A DNA stretch of 61,749 nucleotides, from the IMG/VR virus record IMGVR_UViG_3300049846_002543, positions 1 to 61,749 of that record. One strand, written 5' to 3'. Numbering within the stretch: the stretch's first letter is position 1; each line of letters begins with the position of its first letter. Position numbers and translations under genes: made by a program. Source of the stretch: a virus. The notes below the pieces were generated by a model that worked only from the letters and a program-made list of their open reading frames with translations, had not been told where the DNA came from and searched no databases. Shown here in pieces: positions 49,820 to 57,586 of this stretch.

Positions 49820-50524
49820 TCAGGGCACCTGGGTGGCGAGTTGCTGCAGCACAGAACTCTGAGCGAGATTCTGCGGAGCGGTCATATTTTGAATCGCAGT
49901 GTTCAACAGACCTTGAGCTGTCGAGTAACCGGACTGTACACGTTGCCGCTGAATATCACCAAGGGTAGAAAGTTCCTGCCGCTTGATTCCCCCGCCGACT
50001 TCTAATTCAGCTCGCTTTAAATCAGCGCCCAGTTCCATCTGCCGGATCGCAGCTTGGATCTGACCCTCTAAAGCTTTCAGAGCACGCTCACGAGCACCGA
50101 GCTCTTCAAGTTCAGCGCTGCGCCCAGCTCGGATCTGACCGTAGACATCCTCAGCCGAAGGACCGGAGTCCAGACCAAAGAATCGACCAAACCGCTGACG
50201 GGCTCGCTCTTGCTCGATCAGGCGAGGAATTAAATCCTCGCTGAGGATGGCCTTGGAACCGGGAGCGTCAGAAGTTTCGGGAAGCTTGCCGCGCATCGCG
50301 GCAACAAGATCCGGAAGTGCTGCGCCGGCCGCCGAACTTAACAAAGGTGCGACGATATTCTGCCGGTTAAATCCAGGAGGAGTACCGACAAAATCAGCAG
50401 TAGTCGGAGAGCCAGTCTGAGTTTGTAAAATACTCTGGATGACGGCGGGAGCCACGCCGGCAGCGGTGAGCTGCGTGGCTAACTGGACTAATCCGCCAGC
50501 GGCGGGTGCGGCTGCAGCGACCAT
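49820..50524 (-). CDS. Virion protein, Ala-rich with coiled coil
   Basis: 234 residues. The beginning is Ala/Gly-rich and hydrophobic (MVAAAAPAAGGLVQLATQL); the middle has a long helix (ARERALKALEGQIQAAIRQM) and ends in Gln/Thr/Ser-rich helices. It belongs to the 48342-51267 group of Ala-rich proteins, which probably form the internal core. Confidence 0.55.
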   Translation of the reverse strand: MVAAAAPAAGGLVQLATQLTAAGVAPAVIQSILQTQTGSPTTADFVGTPPGFNRQNIVAPLLSSAAGAALPDLVAAMRGKLPETSDAPGSKAILSEDLIPRLIEQERARQRFGRFFGLDSGPSAEDVYGQIRAGRSAELEELGARERALKALEGQIQAAIRQMELGADLKRAELEVGGGIKRQELSTLGDIQRQRVQSGYSTAQGLLNTAIQNMTAPQNLAQSSVLQQLATQVP

Positions 50525-50527
50525 TAG

Positions 50528-50764
50528 TTACTGACCTCCCGGATTGTCATATTGAGTGCCCGAAAGAGCCATTTTCTTATTTGATTTTACTTGATCTTCT
50601 GGGTTATTAGCAGCAACCATATTCTGCAGTTGTTCCGGCGAAGGTAACGCAGATGTCTGAGGGAATGTAGAAGCAATATACATTTTTAAAAACGCACCAG
50701 GATCTAACGCCGGTGCGTCACGGCGAACATCCCGTTCCCTGAGTTGTTGTTCGCGTAGGTTCAT
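50528..50764 (-). CDS. Small hypothetical protein
   Basis: 78 residues, basic/acidic N-terminus (MNLREQQLRERDVRRDAP), a hydrophobic segment (GAFLKMYIASTF) and a Pro/Asn-rich end. It overlaps the gene upstream by one base. Part of the candidate core-protein operon. Confidence 0.5.
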   Translation of the reverse strand: MNLREQQLRERDVRRDAPALDPGAFLKMYIASTFPQTSALPSPEQLQNMVAANNPEDQVKSNKKMALSGTQYDNPGGQ

Positions 50765-51267
50765 CAGCCCAGGTTCTGGAATGCCACGCTGGGCGGAATG
50801 TTGTTCGAAGCGGGTGCGTTCAGCATCGAGTACTGACCGCCGTAGTTAGGCAGATCAAATTCGGCGGGACGCTGGCGGCTCAGGTACTCGGCACCCTCGT
50901 CACCTTGCTGAGTCAGGTTCTGGATATACGCCAGGAACACATCGATAAGCGACGGATCCTCCAAAATCGCCGAAACAAGCTCTTCAATTTCTTCGGCAGC
51001 AGCTTCGTCGGACACGCCAGCCTGGAGACGTCGCTCCAGTTGCACTTTCATCTCAGGCTGAGACGTGTCGGGATACGCATTCAGCGACCGAGTCGGCTGT
51101 GTCATCATGCCGTTGCCTTCCATGCCAGGCATCGGAGGCGCGGCACGGTAGTAGTTCTTGAGCACCGTGGCGACCATAGGAGTCGCAGCAGCACGCTCAG
51201 CCGGAGTCCGGGGGACAGGTAAACCCAGGACGCGAGCCGCTAATTCGTAATCGGAGTCAGAGAACAT
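50764..51267 (-). CDS. Hypothetical protein of the virion core operon
   Basis: 167 residues, helical start (YELAARVLGLPVPRTPAERA), a Pro/Met-rich section (APPMPGMEGNGMMTQP) like that of 8828-9319, an acidic helix (SDEAAAEEIEELVSAILEDP) and a Tyr/Asn-rich end. The start overlaps the XRE regulator by 28 nt. No family recognised. Confidence 0.55.
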   Translation of the reverse strand: MFSDSDYELAARVLGLPVPRTPAERAAATPMVATVLKNYYRAAPPMPGMEGNGMMTQPTRSLNAYPDTSQPEMKVQLERRLQAGVSDEAAAEEIEELVSAILEDPSLIDVFLAYIQNLTQQGDEGAEYLSRQRPAEFDLPNYGGQYSMLNAPASNNIPPSVAFQNLG

Positions 51268-51530
51268 GAACTAACGGCTACGTCTTCTAGTTCCATTTTA
51301 GTACGAAGCTTCAAGATTTCGCCGGGTTGCACCTCCAGTACGATGCAGATTTTCTCCAGCACTTCTGGACTCGGAATGTAGAACTCGTCCGAACAGATGT
51401 TGCGCGTCGTTGTCGGTGACAAATCAGCTAATTTGCTCAGCCTAAAGGACGAGATGCCGCGCTCGGTCAGAATCTCGTCTAACCGGTTAACTAAACGTCG
51501 TTCGGACGGACGTGAACTATAAAAAGGCAC
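51240..51530 (-). CDS. XRE-family (Cro/CI-type) HTH protein
   Basis: 96 residues with GTG start. Residues about 18-70 match the five-helix XRE fold: LDEILTERGISSFRLSKLAD, LSPTTTRNICSDEFYIPSPE and VLEKICIVLEVQPGEIL. It would bind DNA as a dimer to repress a promoter. Being first in the virion core operon suggests control of late gene timing; no partner integrase or lysogeny cluster was seen. The GTG start and lack of a strong ribosome site suggest low expression. Confidence 0.85.
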   Translation of the reverse strand: MPFYSSRPSERRLVNRLDEILTERGISSFRLSKLADLSPTTTRNICSDEFYIPSPEVLEKICIVLEVQPGEILKLRTKMELEDVAVSSCSLTPITN

Positions 51531-51565
51531 AGCGGTTAGCTAACTAATAGCTGTATCCTATCAAG

Positions 51566-52333
51566 CTAAAAACCTAAATTTTTAGCTCGCACGAACTCAA
51601 GGTTATATGTAGTCAGACAAGGAGGGAAGGCGGGGTTATTAAACGGATTTTTATAGGGCTTACCCTCGACGTGTCCTTGCCACGCTTCGGACCATTTGGC
51701 GTGCATGTACGTCTTGTTCAATTCGTGGGCCATATGAATTCGGTTGGCTAATTCGGGTTCCGAACGCCAGGTTTGCGACCCGTCAGCATATGATCCAGTC
51801 AGCTCACCGTGGTAATACGGGATGCCTACTGACATGATGCGTTTGAAGTCTTCGTCGTGCTGAAAACGCATTCCCCAATCGAGATCCTCGCAATACGCCG
51901 GATAAAGATTCTCATCGAAGAGTCCGTACTTTTGGACTGCCCAATCCTTGAGTAAAAAAACGTCCCAGGCGCCGTTATCCCCGTGAACGACACCAACTTC
52001 AGGATCTTGAGCACTGTCGTGCATTGCCTGAAGAAAACCGGGAGTGAACATAACATCGTGATTTACGATGAGCCAATAAGGCGCATTCATAAAGCACTTA
52101 ATCGTCAAGTTCCAATAGCCCGAACACCCTATGTTCGCAGGCAAGTGGCAAACTTTTACGTTTTTAACGTACTTATGGGGAACGTTTTTTAGAGCGTCAA
52201 GCTCCTCTGTTATTTGGTCACGGCCGTTGTTATTGAAAACAACGAACGTCTCCACGGGGTAATCTATGCTGTAAAAAAGACGATAGACCCAATGAGGAGC
52301 ATTGACGACGGCTGTACCGATAACAGGGAGCAT
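51566..52333 (-). CDS. GT2-type glycosyltransferase
   Basis: 255 residues. GT-A fold: TFVVFNNNGRDQITEELDAL, NIGCSGYWNLTIKCF, the metal site YWLIVNHDVMFTPGFL (DxM/D form), and YGLFDENLYPAYCEDLDWGM with the conserved EDLDW that holds the catalytic Asp. It resembles rhamnosyl- or galactosyltransferases of surface polysaccharides. It joins GT17, GT4 and the other transferase in a scattered glycan set. A 35-nt gap separates it from the XRE regulator. Confidence 0.88.
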   Translation of the reverse strand: MLPVIGTAVVNAPHWVYRLFYSIDYPVETFVVFNNNGRDQITEELDALKNVPHKYVKNVKVCHLPANIGCSGYWNLTIKCFMNAPYWLIVNHDVMFTPGFLQAMHDSAQDPEVGVVHGDNGAWDVFLLKDWAVQKYGLFDENLYPAYCEDLDWGMRFQHDEDFKRIMSVGIPYYHGELTGSYADGSQTWRSEPELANRIHMAHELNKTYMHAKWSEAWQGHVEGKPYKNPFNNPAFPPCLTTYNLEFVRAKNLGF

Positions 52334-52406
52334 GTTTAAGCCGGTATAATTACCAGCATACTAACACAGTCCCCGGTGTATCGAGTAGCAGGTTTTGGAC
52401 TGTTAA

Positions 52407-52556
52407 TTACTTAATGTCTGCGTCTTTGATCAGTTGCTTCACCGCAGAAACGAATTCAACCAAAGAACCTTTAAAAGTTGTGTGATCCAGAACCTCTAGC
52501 AAGAACTGTTTGACCTCTTCAGAGGGAAGGGAACACTTAGAAACGGCATTTTCCAT
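52407..52556 (-). CDS. Very small protein (49 aa)
   Basis: ATG at 52556 to TAA at 52407. MENAVSKCSLPSEEVKQFLL and LVEFVSAVKQLIKDADIK are amphipathic helices joined by a Thr/Phe/Lys/Gly turn. It starts 2 nt after the stop of the tail spike, indicating coupled translation. Likely real; no family recognised. Confidence 0.55.
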   Translation of the reverse strand: MENAVSKCSLPSEEVKQFLLEVLDHTTFKGSLVEFVSAVKQLIKDADIK

Positions 52557-52558
52557 GA

Positions 52559-53905
52559 TCAAGGTCCGATTAAAGCGTGAGCACCAGAAGTAGACGAGTG
52601 GATTCTAGCAACAAGCCCGGCAACATACTCCGCAAGCTGCGTCAATGTGACTGTAGCTGTATTGAACGAAGCAGTGTTGGTCGTTCCGGTAGGTAGACCA
52701 AAGCCAGTTTGCAATCCTCGTACAAAAGCTGTGGAACCGGATCCGACGTTCACACCAAAATTAGCATTGGCGACAATGACGTCGGAGGATCCTATTTGAA
52801 GTTTAGAGGATCCGCCTCGAACAAAGTGAATAAAAGAGCCGCTGGAATTGTACTCTAAATAATCACCATTAAATACAGTAGTGCGCCAATCACCATCTAG
52901 ATTTCCAGAAGCAATAGCTGCGTTATTAAAATAGATGCGATCATTGCCTTTTAAACTAATAGCTGCTTTATTAGCGCCGAAGTCGAGACCGCTCATCGAC
53001 AAGTCTAAACCGGTAACCCATTTACCCGTAGCGCTAACGAGAGCATCGCAAGTTGCAGCACCTGTACTTTGCGCACGGTAGCCCAACCACACGGCGCTTT
53101 TTGCCCCGGTGGCCACCGTACGATTGAAATTGTTAACGACGCCTACACACGCCGCATCAAAACCGTTATCGTCACAGATTGTTTCATAAGGATTCATATA
53201 AACGCCATTAGCCCCTGCAGTCATATCGCCGTTAAATAAGACGGCGGCAGGGTTGGCAAGGAAGTTTGTAGATCCCGCTCGCGTTCCGGTTACAAAGGCA
53301 CTGCCGTTGAAGCAGACCAGATCCCCTTGTCCAGCTTGAAAAATTTTTGTACGGTAAGCGGCAATCCCTGTCCGGCCGCCGTTGCCGGAAGTCTGTTGGT
53401 TCCAGCCTGACGAGTTATAAAGATAAGTGTAATGGGGGAATACTTCAGGGGTATAAGAATATCCTGTAGTGGGCTGTCCTACAGTGTTTGCACCGGTAAT
53501 CCAATGCTCAACAGGGAACTGACATTTAGTCAGATCACCGTTAAATGCTGTTAGGGGGGAGTCGGCGTTACCGGAACTTGTAGGCGGACTGCTTACGTTG
53601 GAGTAGTAAAGGCCGGTCTTGTTGTTGTCCGCACAACGGATAGAACCTAAGCCCGAAAAACGCCCAGGCAACGAAGCCTTAGTTGCAATCGTAGTGCTGT
53701 AAAGCCCTGCGGGAACGTAGTAGGTACCGGCAGCGGCAGCATTTTGAACGGCTGTCGTGTCGTTAGCACTACCGTTACCTATCGCACCATAATCTTTAAC
53801 ACTGACTAAATCACTAAGCTTGGACTCTATAGTACGATTTACGACACCTGAACCAGTCTGAGTAAACTGCAATCCAGGACGCGCGATGAAATTCTGGGAA
53901 GCCAC
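52559..53905 (-). CDS. Second tail spike with pectate-lyase-like entry motif
   Basis: 448 residues. The head region (FIARPGLQFTQTGSGVVNRT) leads to ESKLSDLVSVKDYGAIGNG and NDTTAVQNAA, homologous to the first spike. The body differs: WITGANTVGQPTTGYSYTPE and a Gly/Ser/Thr/Asn-rich beta section with no long N-ladder. The C-terminus is a fibre-like tip. The two spikes share a docking element but differ in receptor domains, a usual way to broaden host range. A TATAATTAA element precedes it at 23 nt. Confidence 0.78.
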   Translation of the reverse strand: MASQNFIARPGLQFTQTGSGVVNRTIESKLSDLVSVKDYGAIGNGSANDTTAVQNAAAAGTYYVPAGLYSTTIATKASLPGRFSGLGSIRCADNNKTGLYYSNVSSPPTSSGNADSPLTAFNGDLTKCQFPVEHWITGANTVGQPTTGYSYTPEVFPHYTYLYNSSGWNQQTSGNGGRTGIAAYRTKIFQAGQGDLVCFNGSAFVTGTRAGSTNFLANPAAVLFNGDMTAGANGVYMNPYETICDDNGFDAACVGVVNNFNRTVATGAKSAVWLGYRAQSTGAATCDALVSATGKWVTGLDLSMSGLDFGANKAAISLKGNDRIYFNNAAIASGNLDGDWRTTVFNGDYLEYNSSGSFIHFVRGGSSKLQIGSSDVIVANANFGVNVGSGSTAFVRGLQTGFGLPTGTTNTASFNTATVTLTQLAEYVAGLVARIHSSTSGAHALIGP

Positions 53906-53924
53906 TGGACCTAAATTCTTTTAC

Positions 53925-53933
53925 GTTAATTAT
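53925..53933 (-). promoter_or_regulatory. Candidate -10 element (TATAATTAA) of tail spike 2
   Basis: Minus strand TATAATTAA; the TATAAT ends 23 nt before ATG 53905. Identical in sequence and distance to the element at 13687-13695. TTACTA about 17 nt upstream could be a weak -35. Confidence 0.5.
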
Positions 53934-53988
53934 AAACCTATACCTTGTTTAGTAATTATGCTAGTTTACTGGCATTAAACAAACTTAA

Positions 53989-54708
53989 ATGACCAAGTAC
54001 ATCTGGGGTCCCGAAAGCAAAACCATTATCCCCACGCCGAAACCAGCGTTCCTCATGAACGAGGACGATTCGGGTCTCTGCCAGATGTTCCGCGTGGGAA
54101 TTCCCGAGCGCGAGCTTATCGAATTCTGCAAACAGTTCTTTGATCCGCAACGGGCTCGTTTTATCGACGGCGGCGCGCATATGGGCGCGTATAGCATCTT
54201 GCTTGCCGAAACATTTAATGCAGTTGAGGCGTTCGAAGCTCAGCGCCGCACCTACTTCCAACTCTGCGGCAACATCTACATCAACGAAAAAACCAACATC
54301 ACCCCGCATAATTTCGCACTGACCAATCACTCACACACATACAGTCACACAACACTGTACGTAGTCAGCGACGACGGTGGCGGCTCCTCGACCATCAAAC
54401 CAGACGAAGCCCAGATCAAGTCCAAAGAAACCGTCGAAACCATCCACATCGACAACTTCGAGTGGTCCGACGTGGGACTGATCAAACTGGACGTTGAAGG
54501 CGCGGAACTCGAAGCAATCCAGGGTGCACGCGAAACTCTGAAACGTTGCGATTTCCCGCCAATCTTATTTGAGTCCAACGGGCCGGGCGCTCATAATCAA
54601 AAGCGCTCTGAGCTCTTTAAATACCTGATGAACGAACTTCCTTACCAAGTCGGACACATTAAAGGCTTCGACAACATGTTCATTGCTCTTCGACGAGAAT
54701 CTGCATAA
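53989..54708 (+). CDS. FkbM-family methyltransferase
   Basis: 239 residues. FIDGGAHMGAYSILLAE is the SAM-binding loop; VEAFEAQRRTYFQLCGNI and NITPHNFALTN follow as usual, and VGLIKLDVEGAELEAIQGA is the FkbM-specific KxDVEGxE motif, then FPPILFESNG. FkbM enzymes O-methylate sugars or small molecules. It is divergent from tail spike 2 and overlaps dCMP deaminase by 29 nt at its end. It probably finishes glycans made by the phage glycosyltransferases. Confidence 0.88.
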   Translation: MTKYIWGPESKTIIPTPKPAFLMNEDDSGLCQMFRVGIPERELIEFCKQFFDPQRARFIDGGAHMGAYSILLAETFNAVEAFEAQRRTYFQLCGNIYINEKTNITPHNFALTNHSHTYSHTTLYVVSDDGGGSSTIKPDEAQIKSKETVETIHIDNFEWSDVGLIKLDVEGAELEAIQGARETLKRCDFPPILFESNGPGAHNQKRSELFKYLMNELPYQVGHIKGFDNMFIALRRESA

Positions 54709-55129
54709 GATCCACGCCGGACTCGCGCAGCATGTCGACCGACAAATTGAAGTTGGCTTGCCAACGATCAGGAATCGGCAGCTCTGGCACGACAATACGC
54801 CGAACACCCGCCTGAATCATAAGTGTGGTGCAGTTACAGCAAGGCAGGAACGGCCACACATATACCGTAGATCCGGACATATCAATACCGAACCTAGCAG
54901 CCTGAGCAACTATATTTGCTTCAGCGTGTACAGTGCGCAGATACTTCTCGTCCCGGTTGTTGAGTCGCCCTGGTAAGTCGGCAATTCCACGGGGCAACCC
55001 GTTGTACCCAGTCGCAAGAACTCGCCGATCCTTGACGGCAACGGCGCCAACCTTCGTAGAGGGATCGAGGCTCCAGTCACTGATATGTTTTGCGAGGTCT
55101 AGAAACCTGCGATCCCACTTCTCCGTCAT
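54680..55129 (-). CDS. dCMP deaminase
   Basis: 149 residues from ATG 55129; a longer frame is less likely. Zinc-site motifs: TVHAEANIV (His68, Glu70 as proton donor) and LPCCNC (Cys97, Cys100). DPSTKVGAVAV and GYNGLPRG are the usual substrate-loop segments. It converts dCMP to dUMP, the substrate of ThyX at 7839-8546. It is coupled to the upstream gene by an ATGA overlap. Confidence 0.93.
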   Translation of the reverse strand: MTEKWDRRFLDLAKHISDWSLDPSTKVGAVAVKDRRVLATGYNGLPRGIADLPGRLNNRDEKYLRTVHAEANIVAQAARFGIDMSGSTVYVWPFLPCCNCTTLMIQAGVRRIVVPELPIPDRWQANFNLSVDMLRESGVDLMQILVEEQ

Positions 55130-55512
55130 ACGAAAGCAACTCGGTCGGCTTTCGGGTCGTCGCAGGCGTACACCATGCCCGGTACCCACTCTTCCATTTT
55201 ACCGTTATCCAGCTTGACGATATATCGCCATTGAGGTTTTCCATCTTTCCTTAGTGTCTTTTTATACCCTGTGACTTCGCCTTTTTTATTAGGCAAAGAC
55301 ATTCCCGCAGAACACGTACGTTTAGCGATCCGATCTCCCACGGCGAACCTCATGTTCGGCTGTTCGGTTGCAGTCATACAGACTCCGTTATCTCTCAACA
55401 TGTTTAACACGGCTGCCATGCGAGCGGGAGAATCCAGAATTTCGTCTTTAAAATCTTCATGCCAAAAAGCATAAAGTCCGAGCTCAAGCAGATTTGGATT
55501 GTGCTCGGGCAT
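55126..55512 (-). CDS. Hypothetical protein with SH3-like C-terminus
   Basis: 128 residues from ATG 55512. The N-terminal half is helical (LGLYAFWHEDFKDEILDSPA); the rest, MRFAVGDRIAKRTCSAGMSL, GEVTGYKKTLRKDGKPQWRY and VKLDNGKMEEWVPG, has the strand pattern of small SH3-like or KOW folds. Function unknown. ATGA coupling to dCMP deaminase suggests nucleotide metabolism or regulation. Confidence 0.55.
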   Translation of the reverse strand: MPEHNPNLLELGLYAFWHEDFKDEILDSPARMAAVLNMLRDNGVCMTATEQPNMRFAVGDRIAKRTCSAGMSLPNKKGEVTGYKKTLRKDGKPQWRYIVKLDNGKMEEWVPGMVYACDDPKADRVAFV

Positions 55513-55735
55513 TGCGCTCCAGGCGAGCCTTGTGGATCCGAAGCCTACACAAGCCCCGGTAGAAAAAACCAAAGTGTTGGGCGTCCGTCACTTTTGTGCG
55601 CTTTCCGCAGAGTGGGCACTCAGCAACAAAAAACTGCGGGTCACGCGCCGAGTAATCCCCGTTGCGTTTGCCGCAGTCCAGACAAGCGTGCTTGGCAGTC
55701 TTGAGTTTATCCAGCTGTTCCTGGATAGCTTCCAT
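55484..55735 (-). CDS. Small zinc-ribbon protein
   Basis: 83 residues from ATG 55735. Two Cys pairs, CLDCGKRNGD and CPLCGKRTKV, about 24 residues apart, form a likely zinc ribbon; the end is strongly basic (RLRIHKARLERNARAQ). A nucleic-acid-binding role is likely. It overlaps both neighbours. Confidence 0.65.
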   Translation of the reverse strand: MEAIQEQLDKLKTAKHACLDCGKRNGDYSARDPQFFVAECPLCGKRTKVTDAQHFGFFYRGLCRLRIHKARLERNARAQSKSA

Positions 55736-55940
55736 CGAGGATGCCGCGCAAGTAATGAGCGGTAATATAGCAGTCCTCACTCAGCACATCGGCTTGCGCG
55801 TCGCGATACAACGCCTCAATCCACTCGGCTGTAGCCTCCATCACCACGCGGGCATCTGCCAAGTGCGAATACCAATCATGTGACTCATGAGACTCGGCCA
55901 GTTGCATGGCCACATATTTAAGTAAGGGGTGCGTTTCCAT
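55707..55940 (-). CDS. Small hypothetical protein
   Basis: 77 residues, helical with an Asp/Glu/His-rich middle (AESHESHDWYSHLADARVVM). No family recognised. Begins the minus-strand operon that continues to dCMP deaminase; the tRNA gene lies immediately upstream. Confidence 0.55.
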   Translation of the reverse strand: METHPLLKYVAMQLAESHESHDWYSHLADARVVMEATAEWIEALYRDAQADVLSEDCYITAHYLRGILDGSYPGTAG

Positions 55941-55958
55941 GTGATTTAGTTAGTGAAA

Positions 55959-56040
55959 TACCCAGGACGAGACTCGAACTCGTACGGCATAACGCCTCAG
56001 CATTTTAAGTGCTGTGTGTCTACCATTCCACCACCTGGGC
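55959..56040 (-). tRNA. tRNA-Leu (anticodon UAA)
   Basis: On the minus strand: 7-bp acceptor stem GCCCAGG/CCTGGGT with one G-U pair, anticodon stem CAGCA/TGCTG with loop CTTAAAA (anticodon TAA), a long variable arm (GGCG...TGCC) as expected for leucine, and T arm ACGAG-TTCGAGT-CTCGT. The discriminator is A at 55959 and CCA is not encoded. It would read UUA, which may be rarer in the host than in AT-rich phage genes. Confidence 0.92.
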
Positions 56041-56090
56041 GCCCCGCCAGATTAGCCCGAAATTTTCGGCCCGCAACAAACTTGTAACAA

Positions 56091-56306
56091 TCAACCGGCC
56101 ATCAATTTCCCTTCCCTAATCGCCTTCCTCACAAAGTACAGCTCTTTCTCCCGCACCAAGTGCCAAGAACTTACATAGCATTTGTCGCCCCACACTGACT
56201 CGATTACGACTGAGTCTCCGTCGTTGTGTGGGCTAGAACGTACGTTTTCAGCTATTGCCACGTCAAAATCAAATTCACAGTTGTCTGCGTTTGTTTGTTC
56301 TGTCAT
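56091..56306 (-). CDS. Small hypothetical protein
   Basis: 71 residues from ATG 56306. Acidic beginning (NADNCEFDFDVAIAENV) and a beta-like centre (DSVVIESVWGDKCYVSSW), then a basic helix (LYFVRKAIREGK). The ATG is divergent from the methyltransferase gene. No family recognised. Confidence 0.5.
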   Translation of the reverse strand: MTEQTNADNCEFDFDVAIAENVRSSPHNDGDSVVIESVWGDKCYVSSWHLVREKELYFVRKAIREGKLMAG

Positions 56307-56333
56307 ACTGCTACTACCCAAGTGCTATCCCCC

Positions 56334-56948
56334 GTGCCGCACAGTCTAGACCCAAAGTACAACATTCACAATGACTGGGTGCGCAATCTGGTCTCCGCGT
56401 GGGAACTCGCCAAATCGGAGCCTCAAACACCAGAACTTCACTTTAATCCACTCGACCGAAGAATTATCGTCGAAATCGGGATTTATGAGGGTGCTTCCAC
56501 AGTTTGGTTCTCCGACAACCTGTTGGAGCACCCCTACAGCAGGCTGATCAGTATCGACCCATTCACCGGCTCACCAGAACAACAGAACGACCCCCAGCAG
56601 CATCCCACGCTGGACCGAATCGAGTTCATCGCCCGAACCAACGTCGCTAAGTCTGCGTGGCCCGGCAAGGTCTCAATCCACAAAGGCTGCTCCTGGGACC
56701 TCTACCCAGACCTCAAGGCCGAGTTCACTGACGGCATCGACATCCTGTACATCGATGGTGCACATGATACAATCTCAGTTATGCGCGACATCATGCTGTA
56801 CGTACCTCACGTTAAATCCGGCGGCGCTGTCCTGTTCGACGACTATGGACACCCCGACGTTAAAAACGCCGTTGATGCCTGTGTTACCGCTTGCGGCTTG
56901 ACAAAAGGCGTATACTGCGGTTGGCAACTTTGGACTGTCAAACAATGA
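56334..56948 (+). CDS. Class I SAM-dependent methyltransferase (Methyltransf_24-like)
   Basis: 204 residues with GTG 56334 as the likely start (GTG 56322 also possible); the open frame before it lies over a divergent gene. IIVEIGIYEGASTVWFSD is the SAM loop, RLISIDPFTG gives the acidic residue after strand 2, and GIDILYIDGAHD plus AVLFDDYGH complete the pattern. It is related to 16576-17091 and could act on glycan or small-molecule substrates. Its end is coupled to a 29-residue membrane peptide gene. Confidence 0.8.
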   Translation: MPHSLDPKYNIHNDWVRNLVSAWELAKSEPQTPELHFNPLDRRIIVEIGIYEGASTVWFSDNLLEHPYSRLISIDPFTGSPEQQNDPQQHPTLDRIEFIARTNVAKSAWPGKVSIHKGCSWDLYPDLKAEFTDGIDILYIDGAHDTISVMRDIMLYVPHVKSGGAVLFDDYGHPDVKNAVDACVTACGLTKGVYCGWQLWTVKQ

Positions 56949-57034
56949 CACTCCCGCTCTTCATTTACTTATCGATCGCCTATGTTCTGACCTGCTTTAT
57001 TCTCCTTTGGATTGCCTCTAAAGTTCTTCCCTGA
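56945..57034 (+). CDS. 29-residue single-helix membrane protein
   Basis: ATG at 56945 overlaps the methyltransferase stop (ATGA), then 29 codons to TGA at 57034. Residues 4-25 (PLFIYLSIAYVLTCFILLWI) are one hydrophobic helix, and the end is SKVLP with one Lys. The coupling and clean helix support a real microprotein. Roles could include membrane depolarisation or binding a host membrane complex. Confidence 0.6.
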   Translation: MTLPLFIYLSIAYVLTCFILLWIASKVLP

Positions 57035-57048
57035 ACCCCAAAAACATC

Positions 57049-57324
57049 ATGTTCATAGATCCGAACTTCGACTCCGTGTACAAGCAAAACCGGTACGAAC
57101 GCCTAGAAAACTGCATCTTCGAATATCTCGATGACAAACAAGGCTTCAGGGATTTGAGCTTAGATCTAAGCGCTATCCTGACTCAAGAAAAGGCGCACCT
57201 AGAGCCGCGACTTAAATTCATCTCCACAGCTTTAGACGCCGTTGAGAACTTTAAAACACAGAAGTCAAATGAACATGTGCCCCAAACACGAAGCCAAAAT
57301 AACCCTGGAGTTCGATTCCGATGA
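57049..57324 (+). CDS. Small hypothetical protein
   Basis: 91 residues, helical with alternating charge (LENCIFEYLDDKQGFRDLSL, LEPRLKFISTALDAVENF). The end is basic and overlaps the next gene by about 56 nt. No family recognised; part of the plus-strand small-gene operon. Confidence 0.55.
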   Translation: MFIDPNFDSVYKQNRYERLENCIFEYLDDKQGFRDLSLDLSAILTQEKAHLEPRLKFISTALDAVENFKTQKSNEHVPQTRSQNNPGVRFR

Positions 57325-57586
57325 AACCTTCGACGGTCTTCCCGAACACACAATCGAATTCCGTATCGACTTTGCGGACATGACCGCCCACGGATGGTTC
57401 GCCTTGTTCGAAAAGATCCTGGGAGCTCAGGGCTTTTCGGAACTCAGCATCATGCGTGGCGCCACCAACCTGGCCTTTCGGGAAGGTCGCTCATTCGAAG
57501 ATATGCGCAAAGTCGCCGAAGAATACGATCTTAAACTGGCCGAAGACCTGGCCAATTTAAATGACGAATCAGAAGCACCTATTTGA
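57269..57586 (+). CDS. Small hypothetical protein
   Basis: 105 residues from ATG 57269 (another ATG at 57275). Beta strands in the first half (AKITLEFDSDETFDG, HTIEFRIDFADM) and helices in the second (DMRKVAEEYDLKLAEDLANL). The mainly acidic composition suits a protein-interaction role. No family recognised. Confidence 0.55.
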   Translation: MNMCPKHEAKITLEFDSDETFDGLPEHTIEFRIDFADMTAHGWFALFEKILGAQGFSELSIMRGATNLAFREGRSFEDMRKVAEEYDLKLAEDLANLNDESEAPI

